Shown here in pieces: positions 34,801-48,300 of a DNA stretch of 64,000 nucleotides. Position 1 is the stretch's first letter, and every line of letters starts with the position of its first letter. Both the position numbers and the translations under genes were made by a program. Origin of the DNA: Alligator mississippiensis (Eukaryota > Chordata > Crocodylia > Alligatoridae); NCBI RefSeq assembly GCF_030867095.1, contig NC_081827.1, positions 48,834,501 to 48,898,500 of the forward strand. The letters run 5' to 3'. The notes under the pieces are model-generated. The model was not told the DNA's origin. It worked only from the letters and a program-made list of their open reading frames with translations, and made no database searches.

Positions 34801-37590
34801 TGCTACTCAGAATACATATGCATATATATATATATATGTAAACGTGTGTATGTGCGTGCATACTATGATGCACTAGATAAGGGAAGCCAAAATCCTCGAA
34901 CAATTGCTGTTGATTAACTATCTGAAATATCAACTGTTCAGAGTCACAAGGCTGTAATGAAAGGGAGGAGAATATCCACAATTTTAAGAGCAAGACTAAA
35001 ACTGATCTAGATCTTTTGTCACATTGTCACATGAAGTTGTGTTTAATTTCCTCTTCTCAAACTGTCTCATAAACTGTGCATTTCAGGACTTTTATTCTCT
35101 CCTTGTGATGTCATGCTAATCTTTCTATCCTGCGATTGCTGATTCTAAATACACTTCTCAAACATGCCTGTGATAGAAAGTGACAAGATGCAGAGAAAAA
35201 AGAGGCGACTTGGAAATTTATCTTCTAGGCTATGCTGTTCTGAAATTCTGAGCCATTTAGTTTCACTGTGGGTGATTTCAGTTGAAAATAATCCTGCTGA
35301 GAGATCTTACCCTGGAAGTCATCAAAACAAAAACGACTTTCCTAGAATAGTAATAACAACGCAATATTTTACATTTCTGCAAGGTGGTTTGCAATAAATT
35401 GCTAAAGAGCTTTGCTTACCTTAAGCTACACAACAACCCTGTGAGGTGGTATCCCATTTTACAGAATTATAAATTGAGACTTGGGAGTCTGAATAAATCA
35501 AAAGCATTGTACTGACTGGAGATAATGTGCCATTTGTATGTTTGAATCAGAATTTTGTAGTCAGGTATTTTCCTAGCATGTGTGCTGGTGCCAAAAAGTG
35601 ACTGATTTAGAGAAGAGCTGGGTGACCTGTCTCTTTTGTGGAGATCTGTATTTGAAATCATATCTTTTTTGGGGACAAGAGTAAGACGCACTATAATTAT
35701 TTAAAAGATGCATAGAAATGTATTGAATGCTTAAGGGATTTGTAATGAGGTGGGGTATTCTACAGCTAAACAGCTGTTTCAAATCCAGTGCACGTTGGTT
35801 GTAACCAAATGTTATTAGGAACTGTAAGTTGCTTGTTGGCTTAGCCTGTCTGTAGGCTGGTAAGTGTCCATGTAACAGGGTTAACTAATCTACTGCCACC
35901 AATTTTTAGTCCTAGCTGAGAATTCAGGATGACCTTCCTCTTTATCATTAGACAGTCAATCCAGTCCTGCACTGAGGTACATTATTGGGGCAGTGAAAGG
36001 AAGCTTTTACACCTACTGGGGTGAAGAAAGGGTTTGTTTTCAGGCCTACCAATAAACATCTTAAATTATTTGCTTTTTAACAAAACTAGTTAGGTCAGAA
36101 TTGCATAATGCATAATATAATTTTTACTCAGTAAAGATATGAATGTACTAGTATGAATGCTTTTGATTACGTAGGAAACATACAGCAACAATGTGACTTA
36201 CAATGGCTAACGCTACACTGTGGCTTATGATTAACCTTTTTAAATAAGCAAGCAAAATAATAATGTATTTGAAACTATGAATTTCTCACATTGCACACAA
36301 TTCACTATGCTACCTATCAGATGAAGTAGTAAATCCTTTCGACATAGAAGAGCTAATATGACTTTTAAAAATCAGGTGAAAAATAGTAACGTAATTTTTG
36401 AACCACTGGAACCATTGTTTCATTTTATAAACAATGAAAAGTTGAGAATGATGTATTGATTCCATCAGTGACAAGATTTGCCAGCAACCAGCCTCCACAT
36501 TTTTAGATTTATTAGCTGAAAGAGGTTTTATAAAATTCATAGGCAGACACAAATATGTGATTAGATCAACAAGAGAACACATATTTGAGAATACATCATG
36601 AGTATTATAAAGATCTTTTGGCAGATAGTGTGTTATGGGAGTAGTTATAAACAATGCAAATATTTATATTTTAAATAAAGATTCTAAACCTTAAAGTAAG
36701 AGGCTGTTGAATACATTAGCACTGTTTTTGTCTCAGGTTTTGAAGATTCAAAGTTACAAAAGTGAAACCTGGCACAGTAGGCTTTAGGTGTTTGAGAAAT
36801 GTTGTAAAGATGGGAAGTGGAAAAAACAAGGGCGTGTTGGATTTGGTACAATATTGGTTCTTTATTAATACGTTTTATATACAAAAATTTTGCATCCTGC
36901 TGAATGTATACTTGAGGATCTTCCTGGTGGGAAAAGATTGAACAGCAAGTCCAGTAATGGTCTAACTGTTTCTTTCAAGATATGACGGGTGACTTTAGAT
37001 TGTAGACCAGATTTTAAAATATTAGGATGGGAAGTACCTGAATCCTTTTCAAGTCACTTAACTAAAAGGGTACTGGTTTTTGGAAATGTAGAGCGATAGG
37101 GAGCTAGACACAGCATCCCAGGATCTTTAAAATGGATGTTTTTTGTCATACCAAACAAGGCTTTTGTAGAGAGGACTCATTAGATGTTTTAACACCAGAC
37201 TTTAAGAGGAAAGGGGCTACTCAAATACAATTTTATTTTAATTATGTGCATGGAAAAGTGTGTCTATCTATTCCTTAGGCACCCTTACATACCTTAAAAA
37301 TACAACCAGAATAATAAAAAGATCCTATCAGCCTCAGGCAGCTTGGGTCTCTCTGCAGTATTGCATTGTGTGTAGACATAGCTTAAGTCTTAAAGAAAAT
37401 TCCCCCAGAGGCATATCTGCACCTTTTGGTGACTCCAGACTTTTATTCACTGAAATGTGGCTCCTACAGCTAGCTTCTCATCATTATAGATACTTGTAAC
37501 TCAGAAAGGGGCAGATGTGGGCTTTGTCCTTACAGTGAACTATGGTTACTTTTAGTGAGACATGATTGTAACTAAACAGGGCCAAACAGG
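31836..37590. other. ASZ1-WNT2 intergenic, AT-rich
   Basis: No gene recognised. An ancient MIR/L2-type tail lies at 35375-35480 and a weaker one near 33650-33730. An (AT)n/(GT)n run lies at 34820-34860. Confidence 0.5.
35375..35480 (+). repeat. Ancient MIR/L2-type 3' tail
   Basis: CACAACAACCCTGTGAGGTG followed by TCCCATTTTACAGA and AATTGAGACTTGG matches the widely known MIR/L2 consensus tail in amniotes. Old, diverged copy. Confidence 0.6.
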
Positions 37591-38170
37591 GTACAGGAAC
37601 CCACTTCTCTACCAGGTTGTTGTCATCCCTACGCTGTTGTATGGGTTGTGAATAGATACAGATGACATACCAGAAACATCTGAAAACTGAAATGTTCCCA
37701 TTGGCAATGTCTTTAGAAAATCCTTCGTATCAAATGGAAGAACAGAAAATGAATGGATGAGTGCCAGCGCTAACTCAAGTAACCACCATCAGCACTGAAG
37801 CTACGTTAATATAGCACCAGCTCTATTGGATGGGACCCATCATTGTTGGACAACCAGCTCCCAAAACAGGTTCTGTCTACCCCAACTCACTGCTAGTCAT
37901 GACTCTAGAGGTGGGCAAAAAAGTGAAAGACACCTAGTGAAGGCTAACTGGAAAGAATGCAATATTAAGGAGACCTGGATGACTGAATTGCCCCCAATGG
38001 TGACACTGATCATTTTTCAAGGAAGCTCAACTCATTATGGACAGACCAGAGACAAAAAGTAAGGACCTGTGACTTGACAGCACCAAGATCCTTCCTCCCA
38101 GAACTATTTGCTGTTGAACAGGCAGATACTGGGCCACCTCCGTCAGCTACAGACTCATGGGTGACTTCTC
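37591..38170 (+). mobile_element. Worn non-LTR retrotransposon, C-terminal fragment
   Basis: Broken frames give the run 'VVVIPTLLYGL' (about 37616), then in another frame 'HTRNI', 'CL-KILRIKWKNR' (about 37708-37745), 'DNQLPKQVLS' (about 37846) and 'KECNIKETW'. This order (P-LLYG, H---L, CLR-IL-I-W-DR, RLPKQ-LY, CNID---WE) is the region after the RT domain in several LINE clades. The clade is not determined. Many stops; dead. Confidence 0.6.
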
Positions 38171-38479
38171 TGTTTGCTGGAAGACTGTCCTGGTCCTAGT
38201 GACGCCCTCCATGGGAAACAATGGTGAGCTATAGGTACTTCTAGTGAGAGAGCTAGCGTCAAGCAAGCTTCCATTCTCCTCTGTTACACTGATGAAAAAG
38301 GAAAAAGCCATGAATGCCATTGAAAAGTGCTTCAGCAGATGCTGGTAAAAGCTTTGTGGGAGGCAGAAGCAACTTCCTCCTATTTCAAACTCCAGGCCGA
38401 GTCAAAACAGCCACGCACTGATCTTCAACAAGAGGAAGGGACGTGGAGGGCAAGAAAAGCGACCCAGAAAGCGTAAGGC

Positions 38480-39290
38480 CACTGCTCCCGAGGATGCTGC
38501 AGCGCTCTTGAAGATAGGGACGCCGGGGTTTGCCCAAGGCCCAGGCCCTGCTGGCAAGTGAGGCCCCGGGGGTGAAGTGCAGCTGGGCGGCGGGCGGAGC
38601 ATGAGGCTGGGGGAGCTGTGAGGCTTGGTGGGGCGGCAGGACTGCCCCGTGCCGTCCCGTGCCGTCGCACGTGCGGAGGGAGCCGCTGGCTGTAGCCGCG
38701 CGGCGGGGCGGGGCGGGGCGGGGCTGCGAGGGGCGGTGGCCCAGAGCCCCGGGAGCTCCGCGCAGCCCTCGGGCTGGCCCCGGCGCCCCGTGCCCGCCCG
38801 CCCGCGGTGACATGAGGCGGGCGGCGGGGCGGGGCGGGGACTGGGCGCGGTGGCCGGAGCCGGGGCCCCGCCGCTCCCGCCCCCCGCCCACGGGCCGCCG
38901 GCGGCTGTAGCCGCGCTGCCCCGCGCCGCAGCCGGGTGCGCCCCGCGCGGGGCTCAGGCTGCAGGTGCGGGGAGGCGGCGGGGGCGCACGGGTGCCCCGG
39001 GGCTCTTGCCATCAGCCGTCCACCAAGCCCGCGCGGCGCCCACCATCACCACCCCCCGCGGGCCGGGCCGGGCCGGGCCGCCGCACCCCGCTCCTCCCGG
39101 GCGCAGCACGAGGGGCGAGCGCGCGGCGCGTGTCCCCGCCCGGCGCTAGCCCGCGCCCGCGCCCGCACCGGCGGGGCTGCGGGGGAAGGAAGGAGCTCCC
39201 CAGGTGCGGGGCTGCGTCCGCCCTCCTGCTCCATGGGATTCCGGCCGCCCCGGCAGGACAGACAGCCCCGGGGTCTGAAGGGGCTCTAAT
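38480..39290 (+). promoter_or_regulatory. WNT2: CpG island, probable WNT2 promoter and 5' UTR
   Basis: Very dense CpG and GC, unlike the AT-rich surroundings, running up to the WNT2 start codon. Clustered GGGGCGGGGC Sp1-type boxes lie at about 38704-38724 and 38826-38838. No TATA box was seen, as usual for CpG-island promoters. The long open frames here on both strands are a GC effect. Confidence 0.8.
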
Positions 39291-39370
39291 ATGAACTGTC
39301 TCCCTGGGATCTGCCTTGCTGTTGCCCTGCTCCTGTGCGGGGCCACCCCGCCGGTCACCTCCTCATGGTG
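39291..39370 (+). CDS. WNT2: WNT2 exon 1: start codon and signal peptide
   Basis: ATG at 39291 follows an in-frame-stop-containing leader; donor GTAAGT at 39371. The 26 codons plus TG encode '[20 protein letters not shown]' and end 'VTSSW', a signal peptide ending at the family's conserved SSWW. The initial MN and the SSWW join support this start. Confidence 0.93.
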
Positions 39371-42300
39371 GTAAGTGCCGCGGTGCCCGGGGAAAGCTGG
39401 GGGAGGCTCCCTCGAGTGCGTTGTTAGACCCGGTCCCGGATCCGGCAGCCGGATATCGTTTCCCGTCTCTTCTCTCAGCATCTCTTTTCCCAGCCGGCTC
39501 CTCCTCTCCCTCCCTCCCCTTACAATTAAGCGCCTTGAAGGGGGGGAATCCTTTGATCAGGATTTGCAGCGAGTTTCACAGAGGAGCTTGGATACCCAGC
39601 TGTGTAAATAACAGACCGGGCCCGATGCAGGAAGGTTGCTTCAGATCTGCCACCAGCTTTAGCATCATCTAGTATCTGTGGAGAGATGGGCTCGACTCTT
39701 TTTTGACAAGGCAAATATCCTTGCTGGAATATTGGCTTTATTCAGTACATAAAACAGCCGCTTTAGATGAAGCTGTCGGGAGCTCCCTCAGGTAAGTCAC
39801 CAGCCAAAGCAGCACCACGATGTGGTTTTTACTGCTTGCATAGGCTTCTTCTACCAGCATCCGTGGCTGTATAATTCTTGTTCACCACCCTCCTTACATT
39901 CATTCAAATGCATGTGCTGAATTGTCCGACTAGTCTACATGAGTTCCCAGTTCCCTCATTCTCCCCAACCTGCCCCCGGCTCTGTCTCTTCCTTCCTTCA
40001 CCTCCAACCTCCCTCATTTCTCATGGCTGAACTAAAAACTCTAAGTGAAACCAGGCAAATCCTTCAGGGATCTATCACCACCCCGACTTCAAAAGATATT
40101 CTATCTTGTTGTGATACCACCTAAGCGAGCTGAAAAACACAGGACCAGTTAAAGGTTAGGACAGAGTTAGAGATTTCCTTCAGCAAATGGGGTCTTAAAA
40201 CATAACAGAAGAGACATTGGTGTGGGACGGGAATTAAACCTCTCCTTGTCAGCCCCGAAAGCAGGGAATGCATTTAACCTTGACACTGGATCAAAGATTG
40301 ATTTATCAGACTGACCGTTTTTCAATAAAGTGACTATTTCTGCTTCCCAAGGTGTATAAACATTATTTATTGTAACTGCTTTTTGTCACATTGTCTCTTA
40401 ACTGTCACTTAAATATGTTTTTGGAAGTTACAGCTTCAACAATTTTATGATTGTGCAAAATAACAAAAATATGAGAAAAAGACATATTTCTCCTGGTTAA
40501 TCGCTTCAAAAGACACCTATGGCAGTTTGGGTTTTATAAGAGGTACCTTGCTAAACATTTCAGGACTAATAGAGAACATCTGGATGTAGATGATGATGTA
40601 ATTTAATTTTTGTCAAGGATTTTTTTAAGCACTTCATGAAGCTATTTTGGTCTTTGGTTCTTCCAAATATGCAATAATATAAAATACAACAAACCAAATG
40701 CTTTAAGAAGGATTTTAGACCCCAAGACAGGAGATGCAGCTGTACATTGGATACTTTAACGTGGGTCCTGATGTGAAGACAGGACAGTAAATGTAGGCAG
40801 AGCAATGGGAGATAGAACCAACAGCTGTATGGGGGAGAGGGGAGGAGGAGGGCAGCAGCAGCAGCTCCTGGCATGTGGCTAGGCATGAGGACCCTGCTCC
40901 TGTGTACCAGGCCCGCTCACTGCCCTCCTTTCCCTTGCTAGTGCAACCCCCATGCTCCCAGCTCATCTTTTCCAGTCAGAGCCCCTCCCCCTGCCAGCCC
41001 GTAAGGTACCTCCTCCCAGACCCCCTACAAGGCAAAATTGGTACCCTCCACTCCCCTTCCACACACATTTCTCAGTAGCTCATCTCCTTGCCCACCTGTT
41101 AACACTCCCCATACCCCGAGGGGGCTGAGCCCTGACCCTTAAGGCACCGTCCCTCACCCGCAGCCCATGGTGCCACCCCAGCCCCCACCACCAGTGGCTG
41201 CCTGTCCATCTTTGGCCTTGTTACACCCTACACTGTGAGCCACACAAATGTTGATCAGCTTATTGCTAGCTTGCAGTCACACCCTCAGTTTGAGTGGCAC
41301 GTATAGGGAGAGCAATAACACTTCAATGGAACAGGAGCTGGGTTATGTACAGAAAGACATAATCCTGCCCTGGAGTGGCGTAACATTGAGCTGTATAACA
41401 AGTGCTTTAGATCACTTAGAGGTGTTAATGTGCAGACAGTCCAGGGGTTAAGAGCTCCAGCAGGAGTTGCCCAAAATTAATGAGTAACGATGCTCTTTGC
41501 CTCCTGCAGGTACATGGGGGCGGTGGGGTCGCCACGGGTCATGTGCGACAATGTGCCAGGCTTGGTGAGCCGCCAGCGGCAGCTGTGCCAGCGGCACCCC
41601 GAGGTGATGCGTTCCATTGGGCAGGGTGTGGCCGAGTGGACAGCAGAGTGCCAGCACCAGTTTCGCCAGCACCGCTGGAACTGCAACACGCTGGACCGGG
41701 ACCACAGCCTCTTCGGGAGGGTCCTACTGCGCAGTGAGTATGCCCCACACCCGGGGTGCACAGGAATGTGGTGTGATGGGAGGGGGCTTTAGTTGTGCCA
41801 TGCCCCAGGTACCACTGGGCAACAGGGACCCAGTGATTGAGAGGGGGCAACAGGAGGTATGGGACTCCTGTGTCTGGGAGGGGGTGGGAGTGGTGGAATA
41901 CTTGTGATGTGTGGTGGGGGGAGCAGGAGGACCCTTGTGGCTGGGAGGGATTGCCAGAATTTAGTCATAAGGAAGTAGGGCTGAAAGGGACCTCCAGAGG
42001 TCATCTAGTCCAACACCCTTCCTGGGACTTTCTTGCCCTAGGCATTTCACACCTCACAACAACTATCTGTAACCAGCTTTTCCAGCTTGCACAGTAGAGG
42101 AAGAAACTATTCACAGCCCCTTGTGTCTGCAGTGAGTGGCCCCTTTAGGAAAGGGAGCAGAATCTGAAATCAGCCTTGTGTAAGGGAGTCTCCCTGTTCC
42201 AGAGGAATCATTAGTGGAGAGACACGCACTTGCTCTTGGAGAATCTGGCTGCAACTTAGCTGTCAGCATGTAAACATGCAAAGCAGGGAGCTCTTGCAGT

Positions 42301-45300
42301 TGTATATCCTCCCCTCCTCCTTTCCTCTCCCCCACCCACAAAAACAAAATATTATAATCCTAGAGCTAAGAATGTGTGCAAAGCTGTTCACCGAGTAATG
42401 CTTAGGAGAGGGTGTTGCTCTCATGTAATCACCAGCCCCTGAGGGCGTTAGACAGCCAAAAGCACAGTTGAGTGTGTCTGAGCTTCCCTCGAGAGTGATA
42501 TTCTCACCACTGCTGTACCCAAGAGTGAACCTATTGTGAGTGTAAATGAGTCTGCACACATGTATAGTCTTGAATACATTCTGCCTGGCAAGTTCAGAAA
42601 GTTGAACAGCAAGCTCAGCTGAATAGCACACAACACTACTTCGTGATTCCTTAGCTTGCCATTGGCAAATTTGCCACCAGTGAATCTATTTCACATACTT
42701 CTTGTTTCCAAACCTTTATGAAGATTACTTGGAATTTTAAGTTATATTTTCAACAAGCTACAGACCAGTAAAAACATTACAAACTAACTGTATTTAAAAA
42801 TTACATATGTTGGAAAAATAATGTATTGGAGAATAGTATATTGGGAATGTTTTTATATTATCCCTTGAAAACAATTTTTTGAAAATCTTTTCATTATAAA
42901 CCAGAAAAGATAATCCAGCCAATTTACAGGTAGCCCCCAAATAACACAATTAACATCCAGATTCACTTACAGCATACTTTGAGACAACTCAACAACTGGT
43001 ATAAATTGTCACCACTCTTTAGACTTTGATGGAGCTATGACAATTTACAGCTGAGGAGCTGCCCCTTTAACTTAATTCTTTGAAATATTTAAGCTTTGTC
43101 ATAGCTGTAAAATTTCAGGAAAAAATGCTGCATTTTTCTGAGGTTTCAATTAGAGTAACCATAACAGCAAATAAATATTTGCACAAAGGAAACCTTGCTT
43201 TTCACATGCATACCATTGTTAGTTTACAAGATGAAATTTATACCATGTTATCATCATAAAACTATTGTTAGTGAAGAAATACTTTATTTAAAACAAAATA
43301 CTAAAGCCTGAAGAGTAAGGGCTACATTCAATAGAGACTTAGGCACTGACATTTTTAGTGTTACAGTCACTGACTTCTAGGTCTCTTGCTGATGGGTGGA
43401 ATTCATGAGCCTAGATATAGATAAGGAACCTCATCTTCCTATTCATGCAAGGGAAATTTAAGTGCCTAATAATGAAATTCAAAGTCAGTCCAGCGAGGAG
43501 ACAGTGTCCCAGGAGAAGTTCCTAATTGTGATTTCAGGCAGAGATCTGTGCCTTTCAACCCACAGTTAGGGCATGGACAGACACTTATACCACTTAGAGG
43601 TGAAGGTGGGATTTATCCTTCTTGGGTGCATAGCAATCAATCTTTTGTTTCATGTGTCTGCTCCTATCCCATAGTAAGCTAAACCACAATGATTTATCTG
43701 AGAATGAAACAGAGGGTATTTTTTTCCAATTTAGCTTCCGCTTACTATGGGATAGAGTGAACAGATGAATCAATTAGATTAGATTCAGCTGAACTGTGGA
43801 AAACCCCTGAGCTCAGTTTCAATTAGTACACTTGTTTAATCTGTTCACACTCTTAGTTACCTAACTTTGGATGGAGGCACCTATCTTTATCAGGATTCAC
43901 AACTATGAAACTCTCTTAGACTGGGCACCTAAGCCCTTTCTTTTGAAAAAATGAGGGGTAGCTGGTCATTTCAAAACAGGATGGGAGAAGGATGTGGTGA
44001 ACCCATGTAACCTTAGAACCCAGTGATTAAAACGTTCAGTTGGCTTGTGGGAAATCCATGTTCAAATTTATCCTCCGCCTGAAGGGATTTAAACCCACAT
44101 TGCCTTCCTGCTGGAACTGCTCTGTTCTGAATGAAAATAACAAAATATTCAATGAGCCAGAGAAAGAGAGAGCGAGAGGCTGACAATGGCATGGAAGGAA
44201 ACTCAGTAGTAAGTGCAGTCTCCTGGGACCAGTCCCAGGCCTTCCTCCATTATATAGTTGATTATTTGACACAATGTGGGATAGATCTAACAGGAACCCA
44301 CCTCCAAATGTCGTATAGCCTAGTGGTTGAGGCACTCTCCTGGAAGCTTAAGTATCCCCAAGCAGAGAAAGGAAGTATCCACATCACCCATGTCACAGGT
44401 GAGTGCACTAATCAGTGGGCTACTGGGACCCCAACTCCTTCTCCACTCCTATTATGTGTGGGTTTAGACATGATATAAGCACATCTACCAGTCAAGGCAC
44501 TGCAAATGAGATGGACTGAACTGTGCTTCTTTTTATGAATCCTGCTGGTTAAAGCAGGGGTCAAATTTGTCTGGCCCTGTGGGCCAGGTGAGTGGTGCAG
44601 GATCGGTCTGTTGTCCAGATGAATGGCGTGGGGCCAGGCCCATGGGCTGAATTGGGCTCGCAGACCCCTCCTCCCCGATTCTAGTCCAGGACCTGGCAGG
44701 AAGTGACCCAGCATCCCAGGCACTTGTCTGCCAACATGAAAACGAGCTGTGGCATTGGGATTCTTCCCGTTACACTTCTGGAGCTCCAGTGCCCCAGTTC
44801 TCCCCGGGGTGCTTGGCTACAGTCACAGGAAGTCCCCACTACATTAAGACTGTGGGCTGGATGACTGACTCTGCAGGCCAGATCCAGCCCATGGGCTGTA
44901 TGTTTGACACCCCTGAATTAAGGCATGATATATAAGCACACAGCCATTCAATGCTGTAAGGACTTAGGCCAAGGGTAGCAAAATGCAGCCCAGGGGCTGG
45001 ATGCGGCCTGCCAGGCTGTTCTATCTGGCCCGCGGACCCCCCCCTCCCCCCCCCCAAAATTAAGAAAATTAATATTTATCTGCCCCTGGCTGCATATCAT
45101 GCGGCCCTCAATGGCTTGCCAAAACTCAGTAAGTGGCCCTCTGCCTGAAATAATTGCTCGCCCTTGACTTAGGCAGTGGTGCATGTGCAAAACAGCAGAA
45201 ATAGGCAGCTCAGGAACTTTACTGGTGGAAATGTAGTCACTGATAGCATTTAGGTGGCTACAGGATTAGGCAGGGGGTTCTGAATGCTAGTGACACCTAA

Positions 45301-48300
45301 ATCTTGGATTTAGGGGCTTATAAAGGCATTTAGGTGCTTAAGTCTCACCTTTATCTATCCAAAGGAGTTTTTTTATAAACCATTCTGGGATCTGTCAGTG
45401 TCATAGAACAATACATTGTGGTATTCTGGCAATGTGATATATGAAGTTTTCGTGTTATATGTTATGAGTAACCACAAATTAGTTTAACATTTCCTTTTTA
45501 AAAATGCATAACTTCAAATCAGAAGTGTGAGTCTGGACTGCTAAAACCAGATTCTGTTGTTCTATTGTTTTAAGACGAATAGGATACATCTTCAGGTATA
45601 TATCAAATGCCATCTGTTGAGGCTTGGTGAGAGTAAATGGAAACTGGAATTGATGTCTTTCCTGCTTTGTTCAAAATTAATTTAAGGACATTATTTCACT
45701 ATTGTATTTGTTTAAAAAATAGTTTCAAGTTGCCTGTAATAAGTAGACACGCAGTCATTTTTCACAACATTTAGGGTCTGATCTGGCAGTCCTTATTCAG
45801 ATTTCCTGTTGACTTTACTGAAGGTTTTATTTGGCTGAGACTGGACGATTAATACGAGGAGGAGTGACTTTATGCTCATTGCAATGGACAACAGTAGCAG
45901 CCATAGGCAGATGCAGGATTTTAGGGGACAAGCAGCAGTGGTGACAGTGGTAGGAGGGTTTCTTTTACTCGGATTCTGCTCCTGGGTTATTGGGACACAC
46001 CCAGGGGAGGACTGGGCAGAGGGTGGGAACCAACCCACACAACTTACCATGCAACCCTGCTGGAGTGGAGCAGCTCCAGAGTCCCCCCCCCACCCAATCC
46101 TGGGTCAGCCAGGAACAGTGGGAACAGTAGCAGTGGTGGGGGAGGAATGGCAGGGGAGGGGAGGGGAGGGATGTGCCACTGAGTACAGAGGGAAAGGGAG
46201 AGGGAGGGATTCTTACCTGCTTTGGGGACTTTAAAAAAAAATCTCTGGCTACTGTTCTATGATGTGGTCCAAAAGGGGGGTGCATCTCCTCTGGATCTGC
46301 CTCTGGTAGCAGCTGTTGTGCTTCTGCGACCTTGCTACAGAAATTTTAGCCCTATTAATTTGCAAGACTTGATTCCATGGTCCTTCCTTTAGGGAAGTTT
46401 ACAGGCACCCCCTAACTCTTAACAGTTCCTTTGTGCATCAACCTGTTTATTGAAAATCGGGAGACCATATTCAGCTACAGAGATGGTTACCCCTACTTTG
46501 CACAGTACATGATGACAACTGGTATTTTGTAACTACTTTGTGACATGCCCATTCCACCTAGTTACAGCAAACAAAACAGAGTGGCATCCAAATTGCAGCC
46601 TTTTTTCACCAGGCGAGCAGATCTCACCTGCCATACTGCGCCACTGTTTGTACCTGTGCATTCAAGGGGCATTTTGAACATCTATCGCAGACTGTCTCAG
46701 CAGTGGTTAGAATATACAGACATACTATTGTAAATTTACTTTGTTATGCACTAAAAGTGGAGCGGACACATGACCTGCAGCCCTATGAGTAGTCAGTTAC
46801 TCAATTCCAGGATAAAGTTACTCCTAGAAAAACATATAGTAAAGAAATTACATGGAGAATTACTATGAGGAACATGCTGTGTGTCTGCTCACTCATCAAT
46901 TTAACATCCCAGGGTAACCATTTGCTCATGGTTTCCATGCTACTTTATGGAGCCAGCCAGCTTGGAAGAGTTGGTGTATGTCTGCTATTTACTATGGAGT
47001 ACATTTACTGCAAAATAAGATCTGTGGTAAATAACTATATACAGTATAACCTCCTGAATCTGGTATGCTGAGGACTGAGCACCTGCCAGAAATGTGAAAA
47101 TTATGGATTTTTGAAACTGGAGCGGCAGCTGGTCCCAGGGAGAAGGGGGGGGGGCAGGGTGGGTAGCGGCGGCCAGTCCTAGAGCAGCGGCCACACATGG
47201 AGCGGCAACATGCAGTGGTGGATGGCGGTGGCAGCCGCTGCATGCAAGCCCCCCCCCAGTGCTCTGGGACCAGCTGCCGCTACTCCTTGATGGAGTGTAG
47301 TTTTAAAAAGTGCTGGATTTTTTATAGTTCCATATTTATGAGGTTATACTGCAGTAATCGTGTCGTACGTCCCTCCCAGAAAGGTACTGGCAGAAAGTGG
47401 AACACTGCAGTTTGTGATGTCTGCTGCCATAGAGAAAGCTAGAGTAGACTGAATCAAACTGAATATATGGGCATAGGCACAGATAGATAGAATCATGCAC
47501 CCAGGCAAACAATCAATTTATTCCTCCAGTTAGCCCACATGGTTGTTAAAGGAATACAAACTCTGTTATATATATATCAGGGGTTTTCAACCTTTTTGGA
47601 TCAGTGTAGATCCGGTGGCTGGACATGGAGTGGGGGAAGTGGTGGCATGCGGCCAAATGCGGAGTGGCAGCAGCCACCATGTGCGAGCTTCCCCTGCCCT
47701 GCATGGTCCAGCCAAGTGGGTGGCGCCTGCCCAGCAGTGTGGGATGGTGCGTGGTGGTGCTTTATCCCCGTCCGCTTGTGTGTACTCCCTAGGGCCTTCT
47801 CAAGTACCCTCAGAGGTACGCATATGCCCGATTGATAACTCCTGGTGTAGATACAGATCATATATCTTTATCTGGTTTAAAATTCAAGTACAGTGTAGAG
47901 AGGGCCTATGGAAACACATGAGGCCACAGTTTTGTTACAAGAGATGTCAGTATATATGAGAATTACTTGGTATTTTTCATCAGTAGTTTCTGCCAAACAA
48001 GTAATTTCTGCAGGATAATTTTAATGTTTCCAAATATCCCTGGCTTTGTATTTTATGTTGGAAAAAAATTAAATTGAACAGTAAGTTTTAGGTTGGAGCA
48101 ACTTTCAGACTTTCTTTCTGTTGAACTGACCTGAAAATGTTTCACTTTGAATCGGTTCAACAAAATATTAAACTGCACTTCCTAATTGATACACTGTCTT
48201 GTGAGAGTTTTAGTATTCCTCCACTCCTTTCTTCTGTCTGGGTTCTGTGGAGGGAAACATCTCTCCTGATGCAACACAAATCCCCATCTGACCAAGCTGC

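Noticed and set aside
38385-39481. Several long open frames on both strands (up to about 195 codons)
   Set aside because: They overlap one another in a CpG island, are Ala/Pro/Arg/Gly-rich and match no family; GC-rich DNA lacks stop codons by chance.
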